Assembly (NCBI GenBank): GCA_002453155.1
Contig: DKGG01000039.1
Span: 133,731-197,730 of the forward strand
Origin: Bdellovibrionaceae bacterium UBA6776
Lineage (GTDB): Bacteria > Bdellovibrionota > Bdellovibrionia > Bdellovibrionales > UBA1609
DNA length: 64,000 nt
Direction: 5' to 3'
Positions within the stretch are counted from its first letter, which is position 1, and every line of letters starts with the position of its first letter. The translations under genes and the position numbers were made by a program. Of this stretch, positions 19,203 through 28,250 are shown piece by piece. Below the pieces are notes generated by a model. That model saw nothing but the letters and a program-made list of their open reading frames with translations, was not told the origin of the DNA and ran no database searches.

Positions 19203-19791
19203 GTTGAAAACATGGATGTGTGTACTTGTGCTTTGCTTTGTTGTTGTCGCAAAGGCTGAAAGCGGCGGTGGAGAGGCTGGCGGTGGAGAGGCTGGCGGTG
19301 GAGAAGGCGAAGCCAAAGAAAGTGGAGCCGCGAAAGAAGAGGTTCTTCAAGATCGGGAGTACAGAGAGAAAAACGCCAAGCTTTTGGGCCTTGAAGCTCG
19401 AATTGCGGATTTGAACACTCAATTGGAAAAACTGGTGGAGCACAAGCGGCGAGAGAAATCGTCAGAAAAGGTGCGGGTCATGATGGATGAGTTGGTCACT
19501 TTGGCGAAAGATCGGAATGCTGCCATTAAGGAACATCGGGAGCTCAAAAAATATTTGATCTATCGATTTCCAAACATGGGAAAGGTCTTTCATCAAAAAT
19601 ATGGAGTTCATGAAGAGGCCAGCGTGGAGCAGTTGGAAAAAGCCCATGGTTTGGACGAGATGCTCACGGAAACCAAACTTTTGATCGAGCAAAAATACCG
19701 CCCCATTCTTAAAGATCGACCAGATGTTAAGGCTGAGAAGATTGAAAAAGAAAAAGACGAAGTGGGGAAGAGCCTCCGATTGGTGCAGTGA
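19189..19791 (+). CDS. Secreted coiled-coil protein with GGGEA repeats
   Basis: About 200 residues. The ATG at 19189 overlaps the end of the preceding gene by 14 bp and has GGAGTGG before it. A signal peptide of about 22 residues ends in VAKA. Directly after it comes ESGGGEAGGGEAGGGEGEA, coded by three near-identical 15-bp units (about 19262-19306). The rest is a charged helix with long coiled-coil stretches (ARIADLNTQLEKLVEHKRRE). No known family. Likely a periplasmic or surface helical protein cotranscribed with secA. Confidence 0.65.
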   Translation: MEIYKLKTWMCVLVLCFVVVAKAESGGGEAGGGEAGGGEGEAKESGAAKEEVLQDREYREKNAKLLGLEARIADLNTQLEKLVEHKRREKSSEKVRVMMDELVTLAKDRNAAIKEHRELKKYLIYRFPNMGKVFHQKYGVHEEASVEQLEKAHGLDEMLTETKLLIEQKYRPILKDRPDVKAEKIEKEKDEVGKSLRLVQ

Positions 19792-19831
19792 CTTTCGAGG
19801 AGCTCAAGGACCCTGCTTAATGAATAAGCAA

Positions 19832-20176
19832 TCAATCGCTTAAGGTTTTGAATTTCCCAGGGTTCTTCTTTTTTTGAGATTTGGATTGTTCCAATTCTTG
19901 CTCCAGGCGATCAAACTTCGAAGAAATTCCCGGCTGAACCTTTTCCACCAAAACTCCATTCTCAAATATCAAAATGATTTTGTCCTCGGCGCGGGAAGAG
20001 TTGGCGTTGTAGTACCAATGGTCACGGCCTCCCGTGCGCCAAGTGCGAGCGGGACTTCCAAACTCCTCCACCACGGCGGATTTGCTGACCCCAATGTTTG
20101 AGGTGCGAGCATAACGTGGTGAAGTTGAGCAGGATGCAAAGATCAGTGACGCCAAAAGGGCACAAAAAAGTTTCAT
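19832..20176 (-). CDS. SmpA/BamE-like small lipoprotein
   Basis: 114 residues with lipobox FASC (Cys16). The core NIGVSKSAVVEEFGSPARTW followed by HWYYN and ILIFENGVLVEKV is the SmpA/OmlA fold found in BamE and many relatives: a helix pair at the start, then a three-stranded sheet. BamE helps the outer-membrane protein assembly complex, but generic small lipoproteins share the fold. The C-terminus is Lys-rich and disordered. It is on the opposite strand, alone. Confidence 0.7.
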   Translation of the reverse strand: MKLFCALLASLIFASCSTSPRYARTSNIGVSKSAVVEEFGSPARTWRTGGRDHWYYNANSSRAEDKIILIFENGVLVEKVQPGISSKFDRLEQELEQSKSQKKKNPGKFKTLSD

Positions 20177-20349
20177 TTCAGAAAATTAGCCTTGTCCGTT
20201 TGTCCTTGGCCATTCACAAAGCATTGCGTTAGCGAGGTCCAAGGATTGGGCGTAAAGACGCGTGACTCCATGGATCTGAAGTGATAATTAGATGAAAAAT
20301 AAATAACAGATTTTCTACAATCTCTTCTTCACTTGGCGGGAAGGTCTTA

Positions 20350-20910
20350 ATGCAAGAGCCGACAAAGAACGACACTTACAATAAAAGTGGCTTTAATGCC
20401 TTTGTGTTTTCAATGCTTTTTTCATTGGGTTTTATGGCCTACGTGGCCTTCTTTTCCGGGGGCGTAGACCTTCGTGAAATTCCACAAGAAGAAATGGCAA
20501 CAGGCACAGACCAAACCCTTGCAGGTGGCGAAGCTCCAAAAGCCTTTGACGTGGCAAGCGTTCAAGAGCCATGGGTTTCTTCAGAAGAAATGGTGGAGTA
20601 CGGACACAAAGTTTACCAGACCAACTGCGCAGTTTGTCATGGTCCCGAAGGCAAAGGGGATGGGGCTGCAGGTGCGGGCTTGAATCCTCCTCCAAGAAAC
20701 TTTGTGGAAGGCAAATGGACACAGGGTGGAACTTCAATTGCGTTGTTTAAAACCTTGGAAACGGGAATTCCTGGAACTTCCATGGCGTCTTTTGCTCATT
20801 TAAAAGTGGCTGATCGTTGGGCCATGGTTCACTGGATCCGTTCCATCACGAACAACAAGCCTGAAGATGATGCTCAAAAATTAGCAGAGTTTGGTAAATC
20901 AGCGAAGTGA
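20350..20910 (+). CDS. Membrane-anchored c-type cytochrome of the caa3 locus
   Basis: 186 residues. One N-terminal membrane segment (FVFSMLFSLGFMAYVAFF) acts as uncleaved anchor. The periplasmic domain has a single heme site CAVCH near residue 94, followed by GKGDGAAGAGLNPPPRNF, and Met in GTSMASF as likely distal ligand. It is the first gene of the oxidase cluster, 4 bp ahead of the SCO gene, and so probably donates electrons to the caa3 oxidase or to its maturation. Confidence 0.88.
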   Translation: MQEPTKNDTYNKSGFNAFVFSMLFSLGFMAYVAFFSGGVDLREIPQEEMATGTDQTLAGGEAPKAFDVASVQEPWVSSEEMVEYGHKVYQTNCAVCHGPEGKGDGAAGAGLNPPPRNFVEGKWTQGGTSIALFKTLETGIPGTSMASFAHLKVADRWAMVHWIRSITNNKPEDDAQKLAEFGKSAK

Positions 20911-20914
20911 TTGA

Positions 20915-21763
20915 ATGAGAGTTTTGTTTTTGCTATCTCTTACGGCAGGTCTCCTATTGTCTATGAGCGGTTGGGCTCAGGATGTGCCGTATGATCCAGC
21001 AAAACCAAATGTTACAGGTCACGAACTTCCTAAAGAATTTGAAAATGTGGGCGTGGATGAACACCTCGGTGGTCAGCTGGATCTGAGTTTGCCTTTTGTT
21101 TCTGATGAAGGGGAACAGGTCACCTTGGGCAAATACTTTAATGGATCAAAGCCGGTTTTAATGGCGATGGTCTATTACACCTGTCCCAGTCTTTGCAATC
21201 ATCACTTAAATGCTTTGAACGACACCATGAAAAAGTTGAAGTGGACCGCCGGCCAAGAGTTTGAAGTGGTGGCGGTCAGCATGAACCATCGCGAAGGCCC
21301 GGATGTGGCTGCGGCCAAAAAAGTCAACTATGTAAAGAACTATGGTCGTCCGGAGTCTATTAATGGATGGCATTTTTTGACCGGGACCGAAGAGAACATC
21401 AATAAGCTTGCCGATCAGTTGGGTTTTAAATTTAAGTGGATTGAAGATCAGCAGCAATATGCCCATGCAGCAGTGGCCTATGTGGTCACTCCTGGGGGGA
21501 AACTTTCCCGTTATTTGTATGGTCTAGCCGTGGATGACGAAACCTTGCGTTTGTCGTTGATCGAGGCGTCTAATGGAAAAATTGGAACGGTTGTGGATCA
21601 TTTGATCTTGTACTGCCTTCAGTTTGATCCAGGAAAAAATAAATTTACCCTTTACGCTTGGAATGTCATGCGACTGGGTGGTGGTTTGGTTTTAGTGGTT
21701 ATGGCTTTGATACTTGTGCCCATTTGGATGAGAGAAAAGAAGAAATCTCAATCGAAGGCTTAA
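20915..21763 (+). CDS. SCO1/SenC copper chaperone of cytochrome oxidase
   Basis: 282 residues. Signal peptide at the N-terminus, thioredoxin-like domain in the middle, and one membrane helix near the C-terminus before a basic tail. The copper site is CPSLC in YYTCPSLCNH, with the second ligand His in YAHAAVAYVV. SCO proteins insert copper into the CuA centre of subunit II. The gene lies between the cytochrome c and subunit II genes, 4 and 9 bp away, so one operon. Confidence 0.93.
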   Translation: MRVLFLLSLTAGLLLSMSGWAQDVPYDPAKPNVTGHELPKEFENVGVDEHLGGQLDLSLPFVSDEGEQVTLGKYFNGSKPVLMAMVYYTCPSLCNHHLNALNDTMKKLKWTAGQEFEVVAVSMNHREGPDVAAAKKVNYVKNYGRPESINGWHFLTGTEENINKLADQLGFKFKWIEDQQQYAHAAVAYVVTPGGKLSRYLYGLAVDDETLRLSLIEASNGKIGTVVDHLILYCLQFDPGKNKFTLYAWNVMRLGGGLVLVVMALILVPIWMREKKKSQSKA

Positions 21764-21772
21764 AGGAGTAGT

Positions 21773-22732
21773 GTGATGATGTGGTGGTTATTGATGCAAT
21801 CAGCGCAGGCAAATACGTTTATGCCTCCTGCAGCAACCGACATTGCGGAGAGAGTGAACTCTCTTTACGGGTTTTTGCTGTGGGCGAGTTTTATTTCCTG
21901 CGTGCTCGTGATCGGTGGTTTTATCTACTTCGCGTTCAAATACAAAAGACGCAGTGAAAATGATAAAACGGCCTATATTTCTCACAACAACTTTCTTGAG
22001 TTCCTTTGGAGCTTTGTCCCCTTCCTTATATTTATGGCAGTTTTCGTGTGGGGATGGGCCATTTACTCTCAAATGAGAACTTTTCCAGAAGATGCCTTGG
22101 AAGTTCATGTGCAAGCTCAAAAATGGAGCTGGTCTTTTGAGTACAAGAATGGACGCAAATCCAGTGGGGAACTTTTGATTCCGGTCAACACTCCCATCAA
22201 GTTGGTGATGACGTCTTCAGATGTTCTACACTCTTTTTACGTTCCCGCCTTCCGGGCCAAGCAAGACGTGGTTCCTGGTCGGTACACGGCTCTTTGGTTT
22301 AAGCCGAAGTACAAAGGGGAGTATCAAATCTTCTGTACGGAGTATTGCGGTGAGCAGCACTCTGGCATGCTTGCAAAGTTAAAAGTGGTGTCTCGAGAAG
22401 AATTTGACGATTGGTTGGCAAATGATCCTTACAAAGGACTTGCCATGGAAGAAGTGGGGCAAAAGATTTACACCGCTCGTTGTGCGATCTGCCATCACAC
22501 CAATGACCAAAAATTGGTTGGACCTGGATTTGGTGGCCTTTTCGGACGTGAAGAAACCCTTCAAGGCGGAGAAAAAGTTATGGTCGACGAAAACTATCTT
22601 CGTGAGTCCATCATGAATCCAAATGCGAAGATCGTCGCCGGCTATCCTAGTGGGCAAATGCCTACTTTTGCGGGTCAATTGAGTGAACAAGAAATCACTG
22701 GTGTTATCGAATACATCAAAACCTTGAAGTGA
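21773..22732 (+). CDS. ctaC: Cytochrome c oxidase subunit II with fused cytochrome c (caa3)
   Basis: 319 residues. A signal-like start, two membrane helices, then the cupredoxin CuA domain with CTEYCGEQHSGM, which holds the two Cys, Glu, His and Met ligands. The last 90 residues are a cytochrome c domain with CAICH and a Met in QMPTF. This fusion defines caa3-type oxidases, where cytochrome c is built into subunit II. The heme c domain explains why the locus also includes SCO and heme A synthesis genes. Start at the first ATG of an ATGATG pair. Confidence 0.95.
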   Translation: MMMWWLLMQSAQANTFMPPAATDIAERVNSLYGFLLWASFISCVLVIGGFIYFAFKYKRRSENDKTAYISHNNFLEFLWSFVPFLIFMAVFVWGWAIYSQMRTFPEDALEVHVQAQKWSWSFEYKNGRKSSGELLIPVNTPIKLVMTSSDVLHSFYVPAFRAKQDVVPGRYTALWFKPKYKGEYQIFCTEYCGEQHSGMLAKLKVVSREEFDDWLANDPYKGLAMEEVGQKIYTARCAICHHTNDQKLVGPGFGGLFGREETLQGGEKVMVDENYLRESIMNPNAKIVAGYPSGQMPTFAGQLSEQEITGVIEYIKTLK

Positions 22733-22748
22733 GAAGTGAGGAAATAAA

Positions 22749-24332
22749 ATGAGTTCTGCTCCAGGTGTTAACTATCTCAATGAAAAATCAGGTTTGTGGT
22801 CTTGGTTGACCACTTTGGACCACAAAAGAATTGGAATCATGTATATGATTTCTGTTCTGAGCTTTTTTGCAATTGGTGGAGCTTTTGCGATGCTGATCCG
22901 GTGGGAGCTTTTCGGCGCCGGTAAAAACATTGTGGACGCCGCCACTTACAACCAGTTTATGACTTTCCACGGAGCGATCATGACCTTTATGGTGATCATT
23001 CCTGGAGTTCCTGCTTTCCTCGGAAATTTCTTCTTGCCGCTAATGATTGGTGCGAAGGATGTGGCCTTTCCTCGAGTGAACCTGCTCAGCTGGTACTGCT
23101 TGATGGTTGGTGCTGCGATTTCCTTCTGGTCTTTGTTCTATCACGGGGCAGATACGGGATGGACCTTCTACACTCCCTATTCCATTCAAACGGACAATGG
23201 AACGACTTGGTTGGTTGCCGGTGCTTTTGTGATGGGATTTTCTTCGATTCTTACCGGGTTGAACTTCATCGTTACGGTCCATAAACTTCGTGCACCTGGG
23301 ATGACATTCTTCCGCATGCCTTTGTTTATCTGGGGCCTTTACTCCACAGCGGTGATTCAGGTTCTGGCCACCCCTGTTTTGGGTATTACGCTTTTGCTTT
23401 TGATCGCGGAAAGAACCATGAACATCGGGATTTTTGATCCGGCCATGGGCGGGGATCCGGTGTTGTTTCAACACTTTTTTTGGTTCTACTCTCACCCGGC
23501 GGTTTACATCATGATTCTTCCTGCCATGGGAATTATCAGTGAATTGATCACTTGCTACTCAAAGAAAACCATCTTCGGATACCGAGCCATTGCTTGGTCT
23601 TCCATTGGTATTGCAGCCGTTTCCTTCTTCGTTTGGGGTCACCACATGTTTGTGAGTGGTCAGTCCGAAGTTGCGGGCATTGTGTTTTCCTTCTTGACCA
23701 TGTTGGTTGGAGTTCCCACTGCGATTAAAACTTTTAACTGGGTGGCAACTCTTTATAAAGGGTCCATCGAATTCAGTGCTCCCATGTTGTTTGCATTGGG
23801 CTTCATCTTCTTGTTCACCATCGGTGGTGTAACAGGAATTATGCTTGCAGTGACAGCCGTGGATGTTCACTTCCATGACACTTACTTTGTTGTGGCTCAC
23901 TTTCACTATGTGATGGTGGGTGGAACTTTGATGGCAATCACCGGTGGGATTTATCACTGGCTGCCGAAAATGTTCGGGAAGATGTATAACGAGGGTGTAG
24001 CTCGCTTTTCGTTCGTTTTGATCTTCATCGGCTTTAACGTGACCTTCTTTCCTCAATTTGTGTTGGGAGCGATGGGAATGCCACGAAGATATTATGATTA
24101 CCTTCCGGCCTTTGAACCTTTGAATAAGGTTTCCTCTCTCGGTGCATGGACCATCGGAGTGGGTTTTCTATTTGCTCTTTATGTGGTGGTAGACTGTATC
24201 CTTCGAGGGAAAAAGGCTCCGGACAATCCTTGGGGCGCAAAAACTCTCGAGTGGCAAACCAGCTCTCCGCCACCTCATGAAAACTTCACCACTCAGCCGG
24301 TGGTAACAGGAGGCCCTTATGAGTACCGCTAA
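22749..24332 (+). CDS. ctaD: Cytochrome c oxidase subunit I
   Basis: 527 residues with twelve membrane helices. The heme a and heme a3-CuB ligands are in place: FHGAIMTF for helix II, HPAVYI with the Tyr covalently linked to His, GHHMFVSGQ for the CuB histidines, and [13 protein letters not shown] for helix X. It reduces oxygen to water while pumping protons. The K-channel and D-channel signatures need a model to judge. The next gene starts 14 bp before this stop. Confidence 0.97.
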   Translation: MSSAPGVNYLNEKSGLWSWLTTLDHKRIGIMYMISVLSFFAIGGAFAMLIRWELFGAGKNIVDAATYNQFMTFHGAIMTFMVIIPGVPAFLGNFFLPLMIGAKDVAFPRVNLLSWYCLMVGAAISFWSLFYHGADTGWTFYTPYSIQTDNGTTWLVAGAFVMGFSSILTGLNFIVTVHKLRAPGMTFFRMPLFIWGLYSTAVIQVLATPVLGITLLLLIAERTMNIGIFDPAMGGDPVLFQHFFWFYSHPAVYIMILPAMGIISELITCYSKKTIFGYRAIAWSSIGIAAVSFFVWGHHMFVSGQSEVAGIVFSFLTMLVGVPTAIKTFNWVATLYKGSIEFSAPMLFALGFIFLFTIGGVTGIMLAVTAVDVHFHDTYFVVAHFHYVMVGGTLMAITGGIYHWLPKMFGKMYNEGVARFSFVLIFIGFNVTFFPQFVLGAMGMPRRYYDYLPAFEPLNKVSSLGAWTIGVGFLFALYVVVDCILRGKKAPDNPWGAKTLEWQTSSPPPHENFTTQPVVTGGPYEYR

Positions 24333-24984
24333 TACGACGGAATACCATCACCACACCGCACATCACTTTGACAGTGCGGATGCGGAATACAGAGCGAGCA
24401 AGCTTGGTCTTTGGGTGTTCCTGATGACAGAGATCCTCATGTTTGGGGGCTTGTTTGTTGGATACATCATCTATCATCAAAAAATGCCAGAGACTTTTGC
24501 TGCGGGTTCTAAGTTTTTGGATTGGAAATTGGGAAGTCTGAATACAGTCATTCTGATTTTCAGTTCTTTGACTATGGCTTTGAGCATTTACTACGCTCAG
24601 ATCGGTAAAAAGGCGATGGTTCTGTACAACTTGTACATCACCTTTTTTTGCGGTGTCGGTTTTATGGTTGTAAAGAGCATCGAGTACAGCCATAAGATTC
24701 ATGATGGGCTCCTACCCGGAAGTCTTTTTCATCACGCAGCTGAGGCTGGCAGTGCTGGAGTGGCCCATTTGCCCATCTATTTTAGTTTTTACTTTGTGAT
24801 GACAGGTCTTCACGGTTCTCACGTGTTGGTGGGGATGGGGCTCATCGCATGGTTGATCGTACGTGCCCACAAAGGACATTTTGGACCTCAGTATTATACA
24901 CCACTTGAGTGTGTCGGTCTTTTTTGGCATTTGGTGGATTTGATTTGGATTTATCTATTCCCTTTACTTTATCTTGTGGGCTAA
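24319..24984 (+). CDS. ctaE: Cytochrome c oxidase subunit III
   Basis: 221 residues with five to six membrane helices. The family signature is visible in the helices [20 protein letters not shown] and [14 protein letters not shown] and the closing [20 protein letters not shown]. The N-terminus is His-rich ([10 protein letters not shown]). Subunit III stabilises subunit I and the proton uptake path. Coupled by overlap to the subunit I gene, with 9 bp to subunit IV. Confidence 0.95.
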   Translation: MSTANTTEYHHHTAHHFDSADAEYRASKLGLWVFLMTEILMFGGLFVGYIIYHQKMPETFAAGSKFLDWKLGSLNTVILIFSSLTMALSIYYAQIGKKAMVLYNLYITFFCGVGFMVVKSIEYSHKIHDGLLPGSLFHHAAEAGSAGVAHLPIYFSFYFVMTGLHGSHVLVGMGLIAWLIVRAHKGHFGPQYYTPLECVGLFWHLVDLIWIYLFPLLYLVG

Positions 24985-24993
24985 GGAGGCAAC

Positions 24994-25302
24994 ATGTCTG
25001 GACCTAACGAACATCACATTGTTCCACTCAAAACGTTTTTAGGGGTTTTTGCCACATTGATGTTTTTGACAGTAATGACCGTAGTTGTGGCTCAGTTTCA
25101 CTTTGGAGCCTGGAATACAGTTGTAGCCATGGCGATCGCTTCTTTGAAGGCGTTCTTTGTTCTCGCCTATTTCATGCATTTGAAATATGACGACAAAGTT
25201 TTTTTGGTGGGATTTTTACTCTCCATCTTCTTTTTGATCGTCATGTACTTCTTTAGCGTTCTCGATATCAGCACTCGACCCGTTCTGAACGGGATTTTAT
25301 AA
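24994..25302 (+). CDS. ctaF: Cytochrome c oxidase subunit IV (caa3 type)
   Basis: 102 residues with three membrane helices. KAFFVLAYFMHLKYDDK is the mark of the bacterial subunit IV family (COX4_pro). The role is assembly and stability of the oxidase. An AAGGAGG-like site precedes the ATG. It ends the oxidase structural operon, with a terminator after it. Confidence 0.9.
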   Translation: MSGPNEHHIVPLKTFLGVFATLMFLTVMTVVVAQFHFGAWNTVVAMAIASLKAFFVLAYFMHLKYDDKVFLVGFLLSIFFLIVMYFFSVLDISTRPVLNGIL

Positions 25303-25319
25303 GAATTTCTCAGTGAAAG

Positions 25320-25347
25320 AGGGCAGGGTGACCTGCCCTTCCTTTTG
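25320..25347 (+). terminator. Terminator after the oxidase subunit genes
   Basis: Eight-bp perfect stem AGGGCAGG/CCTGCCCT (25320-25339) with a GTGA loop and a T-rich tail. It separates subunit IV from the heme synthase genes, but read-through is possible. Confidence 0.8.
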
Positions 25348-25382
25348 CAAGTCCGGGCAAACTCAGGTAGGGTCTGCCCATC

Positions 25383-26264
25383 ATGCTGAAAGCCTATTTC
25401 GTCCTCACAAAATCTGGAATTGTTGTCTTCGCGATCATCAGTGCTTTGGCCGGATACGGAATCAGTTTAAATCCTTTCGAAACTTTTGATCCCCTTGCTC
25501 CTCTCTTTTTGATTTTTGGTTTGTATTTTGTTTCCAGTGGAAGCTTTGCACTCAACCAGGCTCAAGAGTGGAAGCTGGATGCATTGATGGATCGAACGAA
25601 AAATCGACCCATCCCATTGGCCCAGTTGGCACCTTGGCAGGCCTGGAGTGTGGGATTTTTGTGGTGCATTTTAGGTTTGATCTTTTTGTTGGCTTTGGGG
25701 CCTTGGCCTGCGGGCTTGGCCTTGCTGACGATCTTTCTTTACAACGGTGTGTACACGATGTTTTGGAAACGGCGTTGGGCTTTTGCGGCTGTTCCTGGCG
25801 CCATCCCTGGGGCCATGCCGGTGGTGATTGGCTACTCGGTCAACGAAACCCAGCTTTGGACCGCAGAATGTTTCTACCTTTTTATGATTATGTTTTTGTG
25901 GCAGATGCCTCACTTTTGGAGTTTGGCCATTCGCTACCAAAAAGATTATCAACAGGGTGGATTTCCTGTATTACCTACGCGGTTAGGAATTGAGCGCACT
26001 CTTTATCACATGGGTCTGTACTTGATCACCTATGTGGGAGTGGCATTGGCGGCGCCTTGGTTTCTTCACGTAAATTTGCTGTATTTGCTTTTGGTTCTTC
26101 CGATTTCGTTGAAGTTGGTTTGGGAATTTTTTAAGTATTTCCAAGCCGGTGCACAGAAGTCTTGGATTCGGTTTTTCTTATGGATCAATTTAAGTCTCTT
26201 GGTTTACCTGTTGGTTCCCGTGGCGGACCGTTGGGTTTACTTTTGGATGAGCGGAAGGATTTAA
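25383..26264 (+). CDS. ctaB: Heme O synthase (protoheme IX farnesyltransferase)
   Basis: 293 residues, nine predicted membrane helices, UbiA prenyltransferase family. It adds a farnesyl tail to heme B. The active-site loop NQAQEWKLDALMDRTKNRPI contains the conserved DALMDRT-x-x-RP segment, and a second acidic loop lies around residue 180 (QMPHFWSLAIRYQKDY). Together with the next gene it makes heme A for the oxidase upstream. Its stop codon touches the ctaA start. Confidence 0.95.
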   Translation: MLKAYFVLTKSGIVVFAIISALAGYGISLNPFETFDPLAPLFLIFGLYFVSSGSFALNQAQEWKLDALMDRTKNRPIPLAQLAPWQAWSVGFLWCILGLIFLLALGPWPAGLALLTIFLYNGVYTMFWKRRWAFAAVPGAIPGAMPVVIGYSVNETQLWTAECFYLFMIMFLWQMPHFWSLAIRYQKDYQQGGFPVLPTRLGIERTLYHMGLYLITYVGVALAAPWFLHVNLLYLLLVLPISLKLVWEFFKYFQAGAQKSWIRFFLWINLSLLVYLLVPVADRWVYFWMSGRI

Positions 26265-27191
26265 ATGGAAAATGGTGTGGGTTTGAACCCCTACAACTTG
26301 CCTCCATGGTTTTTAAAAACTCTCAAGTTTCTCTTATTTGAAGTTTTCTTTTTGATCGCATTGGGTGGATCGGTTCGCGTGATGAATGCGGGCTTGGCAT
26401 GTCCGGATTGGCCACTTTGTTTTGGGGATGTAATTCCCGATTACCATCCACAGGTTTATTTAGAATTTATCCACCGAGTTTTGGCAGGGTTTATTGCTCT
26501 GACCACCTGTGGGTTGATGGTTTACCTATGGAGGAAGCCTTCCGTTCCGCGAGGTCTTCAATGGCTGGGTGGATTGACCATTTTGCTTTTGGCGTCTCAA
26601 GTGGTGATGGGTGGGTTGACCGTTTTGCTTCAACTTCACTCCAAAGTGGTGGCCGCTCATTTGGGGTTGGCGCTGTGTTTTTACATGTCTTTACTTTGGA
26701 TTTATTTGAGCTTAAAGGGAAATGCTCTCCGTGAAGAAGTGCCCCGTTGGGTAGGCCGTTCCAGCATTGCTCTGGTGTTTGTGATTTTTGCTCAGGTGAT
26801 CTTGGGAGGATTGGTGGCATCCAACTACGCTTCGTTGGTGTGTTTGGATTTTCCCACCTGTCATGGTCAATGGTTCCCCACTTTTCGTGGAATCATCGGA
26901 CTGCAAGTGATTCACCGAACTTTTGCCTACTTTGTGGTCTTGAGCGGAATAGCTCATTTCTTTGTGATTCGAAAGCACGTGAAGGACCTGGCCTATCGAA
27001 AAGCGGCCCGCACTTTGGCCATTTTAGTTTTGGTGCAGTTGGGCGTGGGAATTTCCAATGTGCTTCTTAAAGTTCCACCCTTGATCGCAGTCACCCACTT
27101 GGTTGTGGCCACCGCACTTCTCGGCCTCGCCCTCTTCTGCGCCAAAAGGTACCTGCTTCTATTTCCGATACACACCGTGTCGCAGAAATAG
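26265..27191 (+). CDS. ctaA: Heme A synthase
   Basis: 308 residues with eight membrane helices. CtaA hydroxylates and oxidises the C8 methyl of heme O to heme A. The four conserved histidines appear in EFIHRVLAGF, LHSKVVAAHLG, QVIHRTFAYF and VTHLVVATALL, and the cysteine pair of the periplasmic loop is CPDWPLC. It starts directly at the ctaB stop. The last 15 residues (RYLLLFPIHTVSQK) are coded by a REP-like hairpin and look like a later extension. Confidence 0.95.
   Translation: MENGVGLNPYNLPPWFLKTLKFLLFEVFFLIALGGSVRVMNAGLACPDWPLCFGDVIPDYHPQVYLEFIHRVLAGFIALTTCGLMVYLWRKPSVPRGLQWLGGLTILLLASQVVMGGLTVLLQLHSKVVAAHLGLALCFYMSLLWIYLSLKGNALREEVPRWVGRSSIALVFVIFAQVILGGLVASNYASLVCLDFPTCHGQWFPTFRGIIGLQVIHRTFAYFVVLSGIAHFFVIRKHVKDLAYRKAARTLAILVLVQLGVGISNVLLKVPPLIAVTHLVVATALLGLALFCAKRYLLLFPIHTVSQK
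27159..27191. repeat. REP-like hairpin covering the ctaA stop
   Basis: CTATTTC (27159-27165) pairs with GAAATAG (27185-27191), with an inner imperfect palindrome CGATACAC/GTGTCG. A GGTACCTG just before it (27148-27155) recalls the GGTACCTGG core of the other two REP-like sites. The stop TAG is inside the right arm. Confidence 0.45.
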
Positions 27192-27199
27192 GTTTTCCA

Positions 27200-28177
27200 T
27201 CAATAGGGTTTAGAATTTTTAGGGTCCCCAAGGAACTCTTCAAGGGCCTTTCTTTGAGTGGCGAGGTGGCCGGAGCCATATACGATAAGCACTCGGTCAT
27301 GCAATTGAAGTGCAGTCTGAATTTTCTCAATAATGAAAAGGTCGCGAATCTTACCGGTCGTTGCAGCGAGGCGGTTTAGGAGAGTTCCGGTTTCGTTAGG
27401 TGCAATATCGTTATTTTTAATGGTTTCAGGTTTAAAGGTTCGACCCATATTGCTCTTAAACCACGCCTGGAATGAAGTTAAATCGTACTCACTAGCAAGG
27501 GGTATTGTTTTTCGAATCAAATTTATTTCTCGGTTTATGAGATTTCCGATCTCATTTTCAGAATGTCCCTCCATAAACCATTGGGGAATTTGCCTGACGA
27601 TATAGTATGCAACCAAATCTTCGATTGAATACCCAAGTTTGGAAATTTGCCCATAGACATATTTGTCGTTTGGTTCACCGCCAATAAAAGGTACTGAATT
27701 TTTAACAGCTAAATGAGCCGTGTAGAGCAACTCTGGGCAAGATTTGAAATTTGTCAGTGCGCAATTTTTTGCGGCATCCACAACTGCGGTAGGGGACTCT
27801 CCCATCTCTGTTGGAAATCCTTCGGCGATTACAAATTGAGGTTTCATTTTCAAAAATGCAGATTTTATGGTTTGGAAGGTCGGACTTTCCTCATCAGTCG
27901 AATGGCTGGCTCCGACAAAAATTAGATATTTGTCACATTGCTTGAACTCACTCATAAAAGGAGGCTGAAAAGGTTCACTGACCTGCAAACTCTCAGACCA
28001 AACTTCTATTTTATCAAAATCAATTGTTGTTGGGAGGCTACATTCGAGAGGATTCTTTCGAAATGTTCCTTGAGCCTCATAGAGCCAACTTAATCCAGTC
28101 ATTGATATGGCAAATAGAACCAATGACCCATAACCCCAAACTCTTCGAGACTTCAATTTTTTACCATCAATCAACAT
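27200..28177 (-). CDS. TraB/TIKI-superfamily-like membrane-anchored protein
   Basis: About 325 residues from the ATG at 28177, which is preceded by GGAGGGGG at the right distance; the upstream in-frame ATG overlaps that site. One N-terminal membrane helix anchors an extracytoplasmic domain. The domain has VGASHST, then FVIAEGFPTE, and near the end VLIVYGSGHL, matching the G-x-x-H, E and GxGH points of the TraB/TIKI/ChaN fold, a metal-dependent protease-like superfamily. Exact activity unknown. Base composition looks more A+T-rich than its neighbours, which may indicate transfer. Confidence 0.6.
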   Translation of the reverse strand: MLIDGKKLKSRRVWGYGSLVLFAISMTGLSWLYEAQGTFRKNPLECSLPTTIDFDKIEVWSESLQVSEPFQPPFMSEFKQCDKYLIFVGASHSTDEESPTFQTIKSAFLKMKPQFVIAEGFPTEMGESPTAVVDAAKNCALTNFKSCPELLYTAHLAVKNSVPFIGGEPNDKYVYGQISKLGYSIEDLVAYYIVRQIPQWFMEGHSENEIGNLINREINLIRKTIPLASEYDLTSFQAWFKSNMGRTFKPETIKNNDIAPNETGTLLNRLAATTGKIRDLFIIEKIQTALQLHDRVLIVYGSGHLATQRKALEEFLGDPKNSKPY

Positions 28178-28250
28178 TCTCACCCCCTCCATTGATTCTG
28201 AAACCCACTTCTAAAAAGTGCTCAAAGATAGGTCAACTAAATTGCTGGGC

